Below, in pieces: positions 47,482 to 58,058 of a DNA stretch of 64,000 nt. The notes under the pieces were generated by a model. The model saw only the letters and a program-made list of their open reading frames with translations, was not told the origin of the DNA and did not search any database. Location of the stretch: assembly GCF_900233005.1 (NCBI RefSeq), contig NZ_LT960611.1:1798001-1862000 (forward strand). The letters run 5' to 3'. The stretch is from Vibrio tapetis subsp. tapetis. GTDB taxonomy: Bacteria > Pseudomonadota > Gammaproteobacteria > Enterobacterales > Vibrionaceae. Position numbers and translations under genes: made by a program. The first letter of the stretch is position 1, and each line of letters starts with the position of its first letter.

Positions 47482-49470
47482 ATGAGCACCACAGCTTTTG
47501 TTTCGATCGTCAATAAAATGGCAAGTCGAATAAGAATACCAATACTGTTGTTAACCTTTACGGCAGTAGTTTTGCTTTCTATTGGTGGCTACTTTCTGGC
47601 CATGAATGAAATGCGAAGTAATGCTGTCTCACGCATTGACTCGATTAGACTTTCGACCGCTTCGGCTATCTATAACTTCGACTTTGAACAGTTAGATGCC
47701 ATTAGTTCTACCTTTCGTAATGATTCGGTTTTCTCCCATTTATCTATTTGGTCTGAAGGTGATTTACTTTCTCAAACCCATGACTTATTACAGCCGAAAA
47801 CATCACTTACCTGGAGTGAATGGGACCATACGTTCCCGTTAGATTATGTGACCGCAGAAGGAGAAAATATCAATGTCGGTCATATTGAAGCTTACGTTAA
47901 CCCTGGCTATGCATTTCAAATTTTTGCGTTATCCGTCGGCGCTTTTTTGATCACCATTTTCATTATTTCACTCTCCTTGCTGTATATTCTCCGTAGAACA
48001 TTCCATGAAACCATTGCCTATCGCCTCAAATCTCTCTCTTCCCAATTTTCTTTGGTTCAAGATGAGCATGAACGGCTGCCGGAAATCCATGATCAAATAA
48101 TAAAAGAAAGGGATGAAATCTCTGAGCTCGTCGATGCTTACAACTTATCGTCAAAACATGCAGCGCGATATATCGATGCCATTAATGAGAATAATGACTT
48201 ACTTAGCACCCTAGCAAAAAAAGACCCGCTAACTGGCAACTTAAATCGCCAAGCGTTTATCGAATGTATAAGTAACGCTTTAGATGAGGGGCATCAACAT
48301 GGCACCATCGTACGTGTTAATATTCTCAATTTTTCCAGTATTAACTTAAAATTCGGTCAAAAGCATGGCGATAATATTTTAAAGCAAGTCAGCCAAGCGC
48401 TACACCAGTGTCATTGCAGCGAGTCCATCATTTGTAGGTTAGGTGGTGATGATTTCTTTGTCTTCACCCCTTCAAACGAAAAGATTTCTAGCCGGGAAAC
48501 ATTCCATAATATCACCAGAGCTTTCTCTGAACTCAATCTAGCCATCAATATTGGCGTTGCCCGTCACCCAACAGATGCCTCTGATCCCGAAGTATTAATA
48601 CATTACGCTGAGATCGCACTATTAGAGGCTAAAGAATCTAAGCTTGATTATTCTGATTACCACTTGGCATTTGAGGAACGACTTAAGCACAAGATCTATA
48701 TTGATAGCCGGATTGAAGAGTTACTAGAAAGTAGGGATTTTCATGTCTATTATCAACCTCAAGTGCATATTGAAAATAACTCAATTTTTGGGGTTGAATC
48801 CTTACTTCGCTTGAAAAAGGATGACCTATCGTCGCCATGGGAAATCATTACTAGAGCAGAGGATACAGGAGCCATTTTGCCGCTCACCTTTGCCATTATT
48901 GAAAAGATATTTGAACAATGGCAAGAGCATATTCACCAAATGCCAGAAGACTTTTCTATTGCTGTAAATATCTCGCCTCAGTCCTTGGCACAAATAAACT
49001 TTGTCGAGCTGTTAATGCAGTTTTCCAAACAATACCAATTTCCGCTATCTCGCCTTGTTCTCGAACTGACTGAGCTGACCAAAGTACAACAAGGACAACA
49101 GGTTTCTCATACCTTGCAGCGTTTACGAAAGCTGGATGTACGCCTATCACTTGATGATTTTGGTACCGGATTTTCGTCCATGGAGTATCTATTGAGCTAC
49201 GGATTTGATGAGCTTAAAATAGATCGTAAGTTTGTAATGGATTTAGATAAACGCCCTGAATCTGTCCAAATAATTAAGGTTATTAGCTTCTTATGTCAGA
49301 CCCTAGATATGCATGCCATCGCAGAGGGTATCGAAACAACAAATGAAGAGAAAAAACTAAAATCGCTTGGTATTACAATCGGTCAAGGTTTTTTATATAG
49401 CCATGCAGTTCCGATTACACGCATTCTAGAGCAAATAAAAGACGCGGACTCCATTTGTGTTAAGTCATGA
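47482..49470 (+). CDS. Membrane GGDEF-EAL protein, likely c-di-GMP phosphodiesterase
   Basis: The 662-residue protein has TM1 (about 20-40), a periplasmic domain of about 100 residues, TM2 (about 146-170), then GGDEF and EAL domains. The GGDEF motif is GGDDF (321-325) with no RxxD inhibitory site, so cyclase activity is doubtful. The EAL motif reads ESL (E439), but the other phosphodiesterase residues are visible: NISPQSL, ELTE, LDDFGTGFSS, LKIDRKFV, AEGIET and GQGFLYS. Phosphodiesterase activity is therefore plausible. RBS is a weak GGATGA. Its signal is unknown. Confidence 0.9.
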   Translation: MSTTAFVSIVNKMASRIRIPILLLTFTAVVLLSIGGYFLAMNEMRSNAVSRIDSIRLSTASAIYNFDFEQLDAISSTFRNDSVFSHLSIWSEGDLLSQTHDLLQPKTSLTWSEWDHTFPLDYVTAEGENINVGHIEAYVNPGYAFQIFALSVGAFLITIFIISLSLLYILRRTFHETIAYRLKSLSSQFSLVQDEHERLPEIHDQIIKERDEISELVDAYNLSSKHAARYIDAINENNDLLSTLAKKDPLTGNLNRQAFIECISNALDEGHQHGTIVRVNILNFSSINLKFGQKHGDNILKQVSQALHQCHCSESIICRLGGDDFFVFTPSNEKISSRETFHNITRAFSELNLAINIGVARHPTDASDPEVLIHYAEIALLEAKESKLDYSDYHLAFEERLKHKIYIDSRIEELLESRDFHVYYQPQVHIENNSIFGVESLLRLKKDDLSSPWEIITRAEDTGAILPLTFAIIEKIFEQWQEHIHQMPEDFSIAVNISPQSLAQINFVELLMQFSKQYQFPLSRLVLELTELTKVQQGQQVSHTLQRLRKLDVRLSLDDFGTGFSSMEYLLSYGFDELKIDRKFVMDLDKRPESVQIIKVISFLCQTLDMHAIAEGIETTNEEKKLKSLGITIGQGFLYSHAVPITRILEQIKDADSICVKS

Positions 49471-49610
49471 ATTCAATGCATTGATTCGAGCAGCTAACCG
49501 GCGATTAAGTCATACTTGATTGCATTTATAGAGCAAATATTATCAATTAAGATATTTATCCCGCTCTACTTATACTAAAATAGATAAAACACCACTGCAT
49601 CGCAGTAACA

Positions 49611-50609
49611 ATGAATAATGTGGTAACTATGAGCGAAAATTTAAACAACAGCATCCTCACAGAAAGTGGCACCAATGAGCTCGAAATTATAGAGTTTCAT
49701 TTGCAAAAAGTGATGCCTGACGGTTCAACTAAAACATGTTATTACGGAATTAACGTCGCAAAAGTTCGCGAAGTTATTCAAGTTCCTGAAACGACGGATT
49801 ACCCGAATGCACAAGCTCATATGGTTGGTGTATTCTCTTCACGAGACAAGCTCACCCCTTTAGTGGACTTGGCTGGCTGGTTAGGGGTTCCTACAAAACC
49901 CGATATTGAACGAAAGTTTGTTATTGTTACTGATTTCAACCGAATGACGAATGGCTTTCTCATCGATAGCATCAGTCGTATTCATCGTATTTCATGGGAA
50001 GACGTTGAGTCACCGAGCCAATTTTTAGAAGCCGGTGAAAACGACTGTGTGGTTGCCGTTGTCCGTAAAGATTCACACTTAATCATGATCCTCGATTTTG
50101 AGAAAATCATTGCCGACATCAATCCAGAGTTAAGTATGGAGAAATACGATGTCACTACGGACCGTTCTGTCGACTTAAACCAACGTATGGTAACTAAACG
50201 TCAGGCTCGTACTATCCTGATTGCCGACGACTCAGCCTTTATTCGTAGCTTAATCGAAAACACGCTTAGCTCAGCAGGTTATAACATCATTGCTTGTAAA
50301 GACGGTGGTGAAGCATTAGAAAAACTGGTCGAGTTTGAAAAACTTTCTAAAGAAGAAGGCGTGCCTGTTACTGAATTTGTTGATGGCTTAGTCAGTGATG
50401 TTGAAATGCCTAAGATGGATGGTATGCATTTATTGAAACGCTTACGTGAGAATGCAACCTACGCCGAAATGCCTATTGTGATGTTCTCATCTCTAATGAG
50501 TGACGATAACCGTCAAAAGGCCATACAGTTAGGCGCAAACGACACCATTACGAAACCTGAAATTGGCCGCATGGTCACAATGGTCGATGAGTTCGTCTTC
50601 AAGCGTTAA
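49611..50609 (+). CDS. cheV: Chemotaxis coupling protein CheV
   Basis: The 332-residue protein combines a CheW-like domain (about 25-175; YYGINVAKVREVIQVPETTDYPNAQAHMVGVF) and a receiver domain (about 195-330). The receiver holds ILIADDSAFIRSL, phosphoacceptor in LVSDVEMPKMDGMHLL and conserved lysine in TITKPEI. CheV links receptors to CheA and adapts by phosphorylation. An internal ATG at 49629 is an alternative start; neither has a strong RBS. It is convergent with a chemoreceptor gene. Confidence 0.93.
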   Translation: MNNVVTMSENLNNSILTESGTNELEIIEFHLQKVMPDGSTKTCYYGINVAKVREVIQVPETTDYPNAQAHMVGVFSSRDKLTPLVDLAGWLGVPTKPDIERKFVIVTDFNRMTNGFLIDSISRIHRISWEDVESPSQFLEAGENDCVVAVVRKDSHLIMILDFEKIIADINPELSMEKYDVTTDRSVDLNQRMVTKRQARTILIADDSAFIRSLIENTLSSAGYNIIACKDGGEALEKLVEFEKLSKEEGVPVTEFVDGLVSDVEMPKMDGMHLLKRLRENATYAEMPIVMFSSLMSDDNRQKAIQLGANDTITKPEIGRMVTMVDEFVFKR

Positions 50610-50652
50610 TAACTCGCTAAATAATAAGACAAATACATGAGTCTTTGAATGC

Positions 50653-50686
50653 AAAATGCCAGAGGGGTAAACCGTCTGGCATTTTT
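50653..50686. terminator. Bidirectional terminator between cheV and chemoreceptor
   Basis: AAAATGCCAGA ... TCTGGCATTTTT with an 11-base loop, between convergent genes. Confidence 0.9.
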
Positions 50687-50705
50687 AGCTTTCTGGAAAT
50701 AGAAA

Positions 50706-52349
50706 TTAGACTTTAAATTGACCTAAGGTGTTATCTAATCGCTCACACTGGTGAGACAGGTTATTCGATGCCTCTTCTGCTTCCTCTATGGTATTTACCA
50801 TCTGTTGACCACTTTCCGCAATGTGTTGGATATTATTGTTTAACTCTTCGCTCACACTGGTTTGCTCACAAGCCGCGGTAGCAATATGGCTGTTCATGTC
50901 ATTGATCACACCGATTGACAGGCGTATCTCTTGCAGTGAGTCGCTAGCAGAACTCGCATACTGAATCGTCTTTTGACTGCTCTCTTCACTGGCAATCATG
51001 ACGGCTACCGCCTGTTTTGCTCCGGATTGCAGTTTTTCAATCATTTGCTGGATTTCACCCGTGCTGTGTTGAGTCTTACTTGCCAAAGCTCTCACTTCAT
51101 CGGCAACCACAGCAAAGCCACGCCCTTGCTCTCCAGCTCTCGCAGCTTCAATCGCGGCATTCAGTGCCAGTAAGTTCGTTTGTTCTGCAATGCCTCGAAT
51201 CACGTCCAGAATAGAGGCAATATTAACCGCGTCGTCATCCAGTGTATGAATAACCTTATTCGCTTGTGCGATTTCATCTGCAAGCAAAGTGATGGCTTCA
51301 ACGGTATTCTCGAGAACTAAACTTGTTTGCGCAACTTCAGTATTACCGCGCTCACTTGCAATGGCAGCCTCTTGTGCATTTTGGCTCATCGTCTCGCTGG
51401 TTGCTCGCATCTCGTTAATCGCCGTTGCGACCATTTCGCTTTCTTGTTGTTGACTGCCAATTCCTTCAACGACGCCATGAGAGATTTGATCAAAGTGCGC
51501 CATCTCTTTTCTTACCTGCTGCGATGAATCCACCAGCTCAGAGACCGTTTTATGTACAGTTTCAATGAACTGATTAACATTGACGGCTAATTGACCGACT
51601 TCGTCACTGGAATTAACTTCAACACGGTGGGTTAAGTCTCCGTCACCTCGAGCAATCTCGTTCATTGTGATATTCAATTTGCGCATTGGGGAAATAATCC
51701 AGCCAGACAACAGCCAAGTCAGCATTATGCCAATAACGATGGCGGTAACACTGCCTATTTCTAATGCCATCTCAGCTCGATAAGATGCTTGTTCGATGAC
51801 GTCTCTCAACTCATCTCGTTCTAGCTCAATTTCTGTTCGTAACGATTTTAAAGTGGCGCGAATAGTAGAAAACTGATTATCTAACTGCTTTTGATTGATG
51901 TCGTAAAAGCGCTTTGCTTCTAGTGGGGTGCTAAACAGCAAAGCATAGCTTTGAATCCACACTTCGGCTTCGGCTTGCAATTTATCAATCGTACGTTGTG
52001 CCTGTCTTGGCAGTAATTGCTCATCAACTAAGTGGCCAATCGCTTTTAAACGAGGCACAGCTTTAGATGATTCATCATTAAATTCAGCCGTATGGTAGGC
52101 CACTTCAATGACATCACCATTGGCTAAAACCAAACCTTGACCAGATGCCATTATTTGATAGAGATCCCGATAGGCTTCTTCAATGGAATCTAAAGTCGGT
52201 TGAATCGATTGAGTAAGTTGCTGAGTCGCTTTTGTCTGTTTTTCAAACAGGTATGCGTGATATATGCTCACGCTAGAGACCAATGCGATCATAACAGCAA
52301 CCGGAATCGCCATCTTCATTCTTAATGATAGATTAGTTAACCAAGACAT
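50706..52349 (-). CDS. Methyl-accepting chemotaxis protein with short sensor domain
   Basis: The 547-residue receptor has TM1 ([21 protein letters not shown]), a four-helix-bundle-like periplasmic domain of about 150 residues, TM2 ([22 protein letters not shown]), HAMP ([24 protein letters not shown]) and the signalling domain. Its tip is [44 protein letters not shown]. Length of the tip region suits the 40H class. Ligand unknown. It shares a terminator with cheV. Confidence 0.95.
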   Translation of the reverse strand: MSWLTNLSLRMKMAIPVAVMIALVSSVSIYHAYLFEKQTKATQQLTQSIQPTLDSIEEAYRDLYQIMASGQGLVLANGDVIEVAYHTAEFNDESSKAVPRLKAIGHLVDEQLLPRQAQRTIDKLQAEAEVWIQSYALLFSTPLEAKRFYDINQKQLDNQFSTIRATLKSLRTEIELERDELRDVIEQASYRAEMALEIGSVTAIVIGIMLTWLLSGWIISPMRKLNITMNEIARGDGDLTHRVEVNSSDEVGQLAVNVNQFIETVHKTVSELVDSSQQVRKEMAHFDQISHGVVEGIGSQQQESEMVATAINEMRATSETMSQNAQEAAIASERGNTEVAQTSLVLENTVEAITLLADEIAQANKVIHTLDDDAVNIASILDVIRGIAEQTNLLALNAAIEAARAGEQGRGFAVVADEVRALASKTQHSTGEIQQMIEKLQSGAKQAVAVMIASEESSQKTIQYASSASDSLQEIRLSIGVINDMNSHIATAACEQTSVSEELNNNIQHIAESGQQMVNTIEEAEEASNNLSHQCERLDNTLGQFKV

Positions 52350-52830
52350 ATTGAACCTATAGGGCTAGTTTTGAGTATTCATTCTGTTACTCAGTCCTTT
52401 GAGATAGACACATACCATACCAGGAATTATTACATCAAACCATTTAGGTTTGTGAGTTCGCTGTAAAAGTTGTTATTACCGAATGTAAATTCACTATGAA
52501 ATTCAAGAATTAACAAAACCATCAATAACTATAAACCTTTAATGCTCAAGCGAAGTTAAGCAAATAAACCGCCTTGGCCTGCTTTAACAACTTCTCGACA
52601 TCTCTATACAATGCAGGTGTAACGAAATGTAACCATTCTTTAATACCATTAATATCACCAATACAAGTTCACCCGTTTAAGCTTAAGTCGAGCGAGAATA
52701 GACCAATACCACTGCATATCCCCTATTTTTTTACCAACTTCTTAGTTATCAATATTTTTGTCCACTAAAAGCTAGCCCTACTGCCATTGAAAAATGAAAA
52801 CGCTGTTAGTTTCATTTTGATGTGACTATA
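52350..52830. other. Intergenic region ahead of the SOS cassette
   Basis: About 480 bp without a supported gene. A 9-bp inverted repeat (AAAATGAAA/TTTCATTTT, 52791-52818) stands just before the LexA box. A 64-codon frame at 52574-52768 has no RBS. The chemoreceptor promoter should lie near its left end. Confidence 0.55.
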
Positions 52831-52846
52831 CTGTATAAATAAACAG
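52831..52846. promoter_or_regulatory. LexA (SOS) box
   Basis: CTGTATAAATAAACAG has the invariant CTGT-N8-ACAG of gammaproteobacterial LexA sites with an A/T-only centre. It ends 9 bp before the imuA start codon. imuAB-dnaE2 cassettes are known LexA targets. Confidence 0.95.
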
Positions 52847-52855
52847 GTATTTATT

Positions 52856-53533
52856 ATGCATGACATCATCGAATTATTAGAACATAAGCGCTTGATTTGG
52901 CGAGGCAATGAGCCTAGAAAACAACTTAACGTCATACCGACTAGCTACCCAGAGCTTGATAATAAGCTGGATGGTGGCTTGCCAAAAAACGGCGTTATCG
53001 AAATCCAAACGGACCTAGGTATTGGAGAGTTACGCTTACTGAAACCCTTCATGCAACAGCATTGTAACGATCGTTTAATTGCGTTCATTCAGGCTCCTGG
53101 TTCTTTATGTGCTGAATTCTTGGTGAGCCAAGGCCTTGATTTAAATAAAGTCATTATCCTCAGCCCCAAGACTCATAAAGACGCCCTATGGGCTGCTGAA
53201 CAATGCCTAAAAAGTGGGGCTTGCGGTTGCGTTTTATTATGGCAACAAAACTTGGAAGTACATCAAGCGAAGCGCTTACAAATGGCTTGTGAAACCGGCA
53301 ATTCAGTACAGTTTATCTTCAAATCTAAGCAACCGAATGTGCTTTCTTTGCCCGTATCGTTGAGCATTGTACTCACGGCACATCAGTATGGTTTGGAGGC
53401 AAAGATAATCAAACGTAAAGGCGGTTGGCCACAAGGTGCATTTCATATCAATATGTCTACCGCTTGGCCTAGGCTGACTTTAAAACAGCCAAATTCAACC
53501 ATCTTACCTTTCCCAAAAGTCAAACGAGGATAG
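52856..53533 (+). CDS. imuA: ImuA, RecA-like accessory of translesion synthesis
   Basis: The 225-residue protein starts MHDIIELLEHKRLIWRG and has a RecA/SulA-like core (YPELDNKLDGGLPKNGVIEI; LLWQQNLEVHQAKRLQMA; WPQGAFHI near the end). The Walker A loop is degenerate, so ATP use is doubtful. In other bacteria ImuA works with ImuB and DnaE2 in SOS mutagenesis. It directly follows a LexA box; imuB follows after 5 bp. Confidence 0.93.
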   Translation: MHDIIELLEHKRLIWRGNEPRKQLNVIPTSYPELDNKLDGGLPKNGVIEIQTDLGIGELRLLKPFMQQHCNDRLIAFIQAPGSLCAEFLVSQGLDLNKVIILSPKTHKDALWAAEQCLKSGACGCVLLWQQNLEVHQAKRLQMACETGNSVQFIFKSKQPNVLSLPVSLSIVLTAHQYGLEAKIIKRKGGWPQGAFHINMSTAWPRLTLKQPNSTILPFPKVKRG

Positions 53534-53538
53534 GCATA

Positions 53539-54969
53539 ATGCTGTGGATTTACCTAAACTTTCCGAGCTTACAATTAGACAGCTGTTTTGGCCTACAAAG
53601 CCAAGACAAACCAGAAAGCACCCCAGCCATTATCATCGTAAATGGCCAAGATCACCGTGTCGTTCAATATAATGCTCAAGCCCAGCAAGCTGGCATTACA
53701 CTTAATATGGGCTTGGGTACGGCTGCGTCACTTTGTCACCCGCTGGAGGTTCATCCATATCAAGCCAGCGTTGAACACCGAAAATTAAAAGAAATTGCCC
53801 ACTGGCTCTATATGGTCACCTGTGACATTACTCTATTTGAACCCAATGGGATCTTGCTACGTGTTACTAATATGCTCAACCTTTATGAAGGATTAGATAA
53901 ATATTGGCATACCGTTCAGCAACACTTAAATGTCCTTGATGTTCACTATGATTTTGCCAGCGGATGTTCGCCTTTAATGGCTCAATTATTGGCAGAGAAT
54001 AGCGCAAACAGCATCAATGCTGCTCGCCATAAGCTACTCGCCAGCATCCGTAAATATCCATTAAGTGCGAGCCGTTTACCCCATAAAACCGTTAATCAGT
54101 TAGAGCGTGTGGGTATCCAACAACTTGGCGATCTATTATCCGTCCCTATGGCAGATCTTGCTAAGCGTTTTGACATTGATTTAGTCAACTACATTGGCCG
54201 CTTAATCGGTCAATTTAAGCACCCTATTGAGTTTTATCACCCCCCATCATCGTTCCAATGCCACCTAGACCTGTTATTTGAAATAGACAATGTGCAATGG
54301 CTACAGAAACCATTGGAAAAACTGCTAACACAACTCGAATATTACCTAAAATTACGCGATCAACTCGCCAATGAGCTAAAAATTCAGCTCCTATCACGAG
54401 ATGGCAGCGCGCTTTCTTTAGGGATATTTTCGGCCCAAGGGGACTATTTAGCGGCTAAATGGCAAGAACTCGCGCAATTAACACTAGAGTCCGTTGCTTT
54501 GACTGCCCCCGTTTTGGCTATTGAACTTTCTGTTGTTCAAATTGCCGAACAAAGCGGCTCTAATGACGACCTCTTTTCAGGAAAGCAAGGCAACACCACA
54601 CCACTTGAGCTGCTTTCTCGTTTGCAGGCCAAATTAGGAAAAGAGGCCGTTAAAGGCATTCAATTAGGTGATGACGCACGCCCTGAAGTTGCGAATCAAT
54701 ACATTGATCCACTAATAACAGGTCAACCAAAGTCAGGTAACCCAGTCACATCAAACCCAGCCTTACGCCCCAGCTTTATGTTGCCAACCCCACAACGGCT
54801 CAGTGAACAAGTAACATTAATTCAAGGCCCAGAGCGAATCGCGACTGGATGGTGGGATGACAATTCAATGGTACGAGACTACTTTATTGCACGCAGCCAA
54901 CTCGGGCGCTGGTTATGGGTGTTTCGTAACCGAGAACATCACTGGTTTGTCCATGGTTATTTTAGTTAA
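53539..54969 (+). CDS. imuB: ImuB, catalytically defective Y-family polymerase-like protein
   Basis: The 476-residue protein has Y-family layout (palm, fingers, thumb, little finger) but lacks the acidic active-site cluster; for example, the first motif is LWIYLNFPSLQLDSCF instead of the D-carrying type. The HhH-like segment LERVGIQQLGDLLSVPMADLAKRF and the C-terminal GPERIATGWWDD...YFIARSQLGRWLWVFR, typical of ImuB, are present. ImuB acts as a hub that binds the clamp and DnaE2. It is the middle gene of the cassette. Confidence 0.95.
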   Translation: MLWIYLNFPSLQLDSCFGLQSQDKPESTPAIIIVNGQDHRVVQYNAQAQQAGITLNMGLGTAASLCHPLEVHPYQASVEHRKLKEIAHWLYMVTCDITLFEPNGILLRVTNMLNLYEGLDKYWHTVQQHLNVLDVHYDFASGCSPLMAQLLAENSANSINAARHKLLASIRKYPLSASRLPHKTVNQLERVGIQQLGDLLSVPMADLAKRFDIDLVNYIGRLIGQFKHPIEFYHPPSSFQCHLDLLFEIDNVQWLQKPLEKLLTQLEYYLKLRDQLANELKIQLLSRDGSALSLGIFSAQGDYLAAKWQELAQLTLESVALTAPVLAIELSVVQIAEQSGSNDDLFSGKQGNTTPLELLSRLQAKLGKEAVKGIQLGDDARPEVANQYIDPLITGQPKSGNPVTSNPALRPSFMLPTPQRLSEQVTLIQGPERIATGWWDDNSMVRDYFIARSQLGRWLWVFRNREHHWFVHGYFS

Positions 54970-54986
54970 TCGTAGTAGGTCGTCTC

Positions 54987-57900
54987 ATGCAATATGCTGA
55001 ACTTTTTTGTCAGTCTAACTTCTCCTTTTTAGAAGGGGCTTCTCATGCTGAGGAACTCGCTATTCAAGCAGATTTCCTACGTTATTCAGGCATTGCGATC
55101 ACAGATGAATGTTCAGTAGCAGGCGTAGTACGCGCTCACACAGCAATTCGAGATCACCAACTAAAAGTTAAGCTTATCGTTGGTAGCTTATTCCGTCTCG
55201 GTAGCGAATTAGAAGTGATTTTGCTCTGCCCCACTCGCGAAGCCTACGCTGAATTATGTCGAGTCATTACGAATGCGAGAAGACGCAGCCCAAAAGGCGA
55301 GTATGCGTTGTCTGACTGGGATCTCATGTCGGTGAAACACTGCCTTATTTTATGGTTACCTAGCCACAAACCAAGCGACCATGAATGGGGGAAATGGCTA
55401 GGACAACACCACGCGCATCGGCTATGGATTGGCTTGCAACGGCACCTGCAAAGTGATGATGCCGACTACCTAGCTCATTGCCAACAGCTAAGCCGAGAGT
55501 ACTCCCTTCCCATTACAGCATGCGGAGGCGTACTCATGCACAATGCCAACCGACTGCCACTGCAGCATGTATTAACAGCACTGAAGCACGGAACAAGTAT
55601 TGAGCGTTCAGGTAAGCGTCTACTCTCTAACACCGAAAGGACGCTGCGATCAAAAGAAAAGCTGAACAAACTCTTCCGCACTGAGTGGTTAGAAGAAAGT
55701 GTCCATATTTTAGAGCGCTGCAAGTTCAACTTAGATCAGCTGCGTTACGAATATCCGAGTGAATTAGTACCCGATGGTTTTAATGCCATGAGTTACTTAC
55801 GCCACCTCGTTGGTAAAGGGTGTCTATTTCGCTTTCCTAATGGTGTCCCGGCACACGTTCAGAGCATCATAGACAAAGAGCTCACACTGATTGAAGAACT
55901 TAATTACGCTTTTTTCTTCTTAACCATCCATGACATTGTCATGTTTGCCAAAGCGCAAGGGATCTTATATCAAGGACGAGGTTCCGCTGCTAATTCCGTC
56001 GTCTGCTATTGCCTAGAAATCACCTCCGTTGATCCTCGCCAAATTTCCGTTTTATTCGAGCGCTTCATCAGCAAAGAACGAAACGAGCCGCCCGATATTG
56101 ATGTTGACTTTGAGCATGAACGACGCGAAGAAGTTATCCAATATATTTACGCCAAATATGGCCGCGAACGTGCCGCTCTTGCCGCAACTGTGATCTCTTA
56201 TCGCTTCAAAAGTGCCATAAGAGACGTCGGAAAAGCACTGGGTATTGCCGAAACTCAGCTCAATTTTTTCATTAAAAACATCAATCGCCGTGAAGGTCGA
56301 AATAGTTGGCAGGCACAAATTGTTGAACTCGGCCTCGACCCTAACACCAGTAAAGGCCAACAATTTATTGCTTTAGTTGAAGAAATCATGGGCTTTCCTC
56401 GCCATTTATCTCAACACGTAGGCGGTTTCGTTATTTCATCTGGGCCCTTGTATGAACTGGTTCCCGTTGAAAATGCCACCATGAGCGACCGTACTGTGAT
56501 CCAATGGGATAAAGACGATTTAGAAAGCTTAGGCTTATTGAAAGTGGATGTTTTGGCTCTTGGTATGCTTACGGCAATTCGGAAGTGTTTTCACTCCATC
56601 CAGCACCATCATGGCCGATCTCTTTCAATCGCCGATATCACACGTATGCAAGATGATAAAAACGTCTATAACATGCTGCAAAAAGCCGACACTGTGGGTG
56701 TTTTTCAAATTGAATCTAGGGCTCAAATGAGCATGTTGCCACGCCTTAAACCTGCGACCTATTATGATTTGGTTATCCAAATTGCCATTGTACGTCCAGG
56801 CCCCATTCAAGGAGACATGGTGCACCCTTTTTTGAAACGACGAAATGGTGAAGAACCAATAAGCTATCCATCAGAAGAAGTCAAAGATGTGCTTTCTCGC
56901 ACCATGGGTGTGCCTATTTTCCAAGAACAGGTCATCAAACTGGCGATGGTCGCAGCCGGATTTTCAGGAGGTGAAGCCGATCAACTTCGGCGAGCTATGG
57001 CTTCTTGGAAAAAGAACGGCCAGCTCATGCAGTTTAAATCCAAGTTGATCAATGGAATGCAAGATCGCGGATACGAAACTGCCTATGCCGAGCGTATATT
57101 TGACCAAATTTGTGGCTTTGGGGAATACGGTTTTCCAGAAAGCCATTCAGCCTCTTTCGCTGTATTGGCTTACACATCAGCTTGGCTTAAATATTACTAC
57201 CCTGAAGCGTTTTATACTGCACTGTTAAATAGCCACCCAATGGGGTTTTATAGCTGCTCACAGTTAGTTCAAGATGCTAAGCGACATGGCATTCGTATTT
57301 TGCCTATTTGCGTTAACCATTCACGGTATGAACATCAGGTTATCAATGAACAGGGCGACTTTTTAATTCGACTCGGATTTCGCCTAATAAAAGGCTTTAG
57401 TCATGATGGCGCAAAAATGCTTGTTCAGCGGCGGCCTGAAACAGGCTATCGCCACAGTGGCGAGCTTAAAAGAGTAGGGTTAAATCGACGAGATATCGAA
57501 TTACTGGCCTCTGCAGATGCCTTAAAGATCTTGGCTGGAGACCGTTTTTCTGCTCGTTGGGCGGTCATGGATAACCTCAATGATTTACCGCTGTTTCGAG
57601 ATATTGAACCCAGTAATGACCAACATCAATATACCCCCGATGAATTCAGCACACTAAATGAAGACTACGCCTCGACTGGGTTATCACTAAATAAGCACCC
57701 TATCACCCTGCTTGATGCTGCAGGAAAACTTGGCCGTTTTACTCGCATGACAGAATTAATGACCATGCCACATAAATCTTTAGTGACCGTCACTGGTGTG
57801 GTGACTGGAAAACAATCTCCAGGTACTGCGGCAGGGGTTACCTTTGTCACCCTAGAGGACGACACAGGAAATATTAATGTAGTGGTGTGGGCTGGCACGG

Positions 57901-58058
57901 CCAAAGCACAAAAACAAGCCTACTTGACCGCCAAAATTCTCCAAGTAAAAGGGATCTTAGAGCGAGAGGGAGAAGTCACCCATGTGATTGCAGGTAAACT
58001 GATTGACTTAACCGACAATGCAGCAACATTAATGACAAAATCTCGTGATTTCCATTAA
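54987..58058 (+). CDS. dnaE2: Error-prone DNA polymerase III alpha subunit
   Basis: The 1023-residue DnaE2 is shorter than replicative DnaE (about 1160). It has an N-terminal PHP domain (AELFCQSNFSFLEGASHAEEL), polymerase motif PDIDVDF with catalytic D370 and D372, GRGSAANSVV, QEQVIKLAMVAAGFSGGEAD and a C-terminal OB domain (VTVTGVVTGKQSPGTAAGVTFVTLEDDTG). It lacks the tau-binding tail. With ImuA and ImuB it performs damage-induced mutagenic synthesis. A strong terminator follows at 58295. Confidence 0.96.
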   Translation: MQYAELFCQSNFSFLEGASHAEELAIQADFLRYSGIAITDECSVAGVVRAHTAIRDHQLKVKLIVGSLFRLGSELEVILLCPTREAYAELCRVITNARRRSPKGEYALSDWDLMSVKHCLILWLPSHKPSDHEWGKWLGQHHAHRLWIGLQRHLQSDDADYLAHCQQLSREYSLPITACGGVLMHNANRLPLQHVLTALKHGTSIERSGKRLLSNTERTLRSKEKLNKLFRTEWLEESVHILERCKFNLDQLRYEYPSELVPDGFNAMSYLRHLVGKGCLFRFPNGVPAHVQSIIDKELTLIEELNYAFFFLTIHDIVMFAKAQGILYQGRGSAANSVVCYCLEITSVDPRQISVLFERFISKERNEPPDIDVDFEHERREEVIQYIYAKYGRERAALAATVISYRFKSAIRDVGKALGIAETQLNFFIKNINRREGRNSWQAQIVELGLDPNTSKGQQFIALVEEIMGFPRHLSQHVGGFVISSGPLYELVPVENATMSDRTVIQWDKDDLESLGLLKVDVLALGMLTAIRKCFHSIQHHHGRSLSIADITRMQDDKNVYNMLQKADTVGVFQIESRAQMSMLPRLKPATYYDLVIQIAIVRPGPIQGDMVHPFLKRRNGEEPISYPSEEVKDVLSRTMGVPIFQEQVIKLAMVAAGFSGGEADQLRRAMASWKKNGQLMQFKSKLINGMQDRGYETAYAERIFDQICGFGEYGFPESHSASFAVLAYTSAWLKYYYPEAFYTALLNSHPMGFYSCSQLVQDAKRHGIRILPICVNHSRYEHQVINEQGDFLIRLGFRLIKGFSHDGAKMLVQRRPETGYRHSGELKRVGLNRRDIELLASADALKILAGDRFSARWAVMDNLNDLPLFRDIEPSNDQHQYTPDEFSTLNEDYASTGLSLNKHPITLLDAAGKLGRFTRMTELMTMPHKSLVTVTGVVTGKQSPGTAAGVTFVTLEDDTGNINVVVWAGTAKAQKQAYLTAKILQVKGILEREGEVTHVIAGKLIDLTDNAATLMTKSRDFH

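Noticed and set aside
52574..52768. 64-codon open frame ahead of the LexA box
   Set aside because: No RBS and no recognisable features in an AT-rich leader region.
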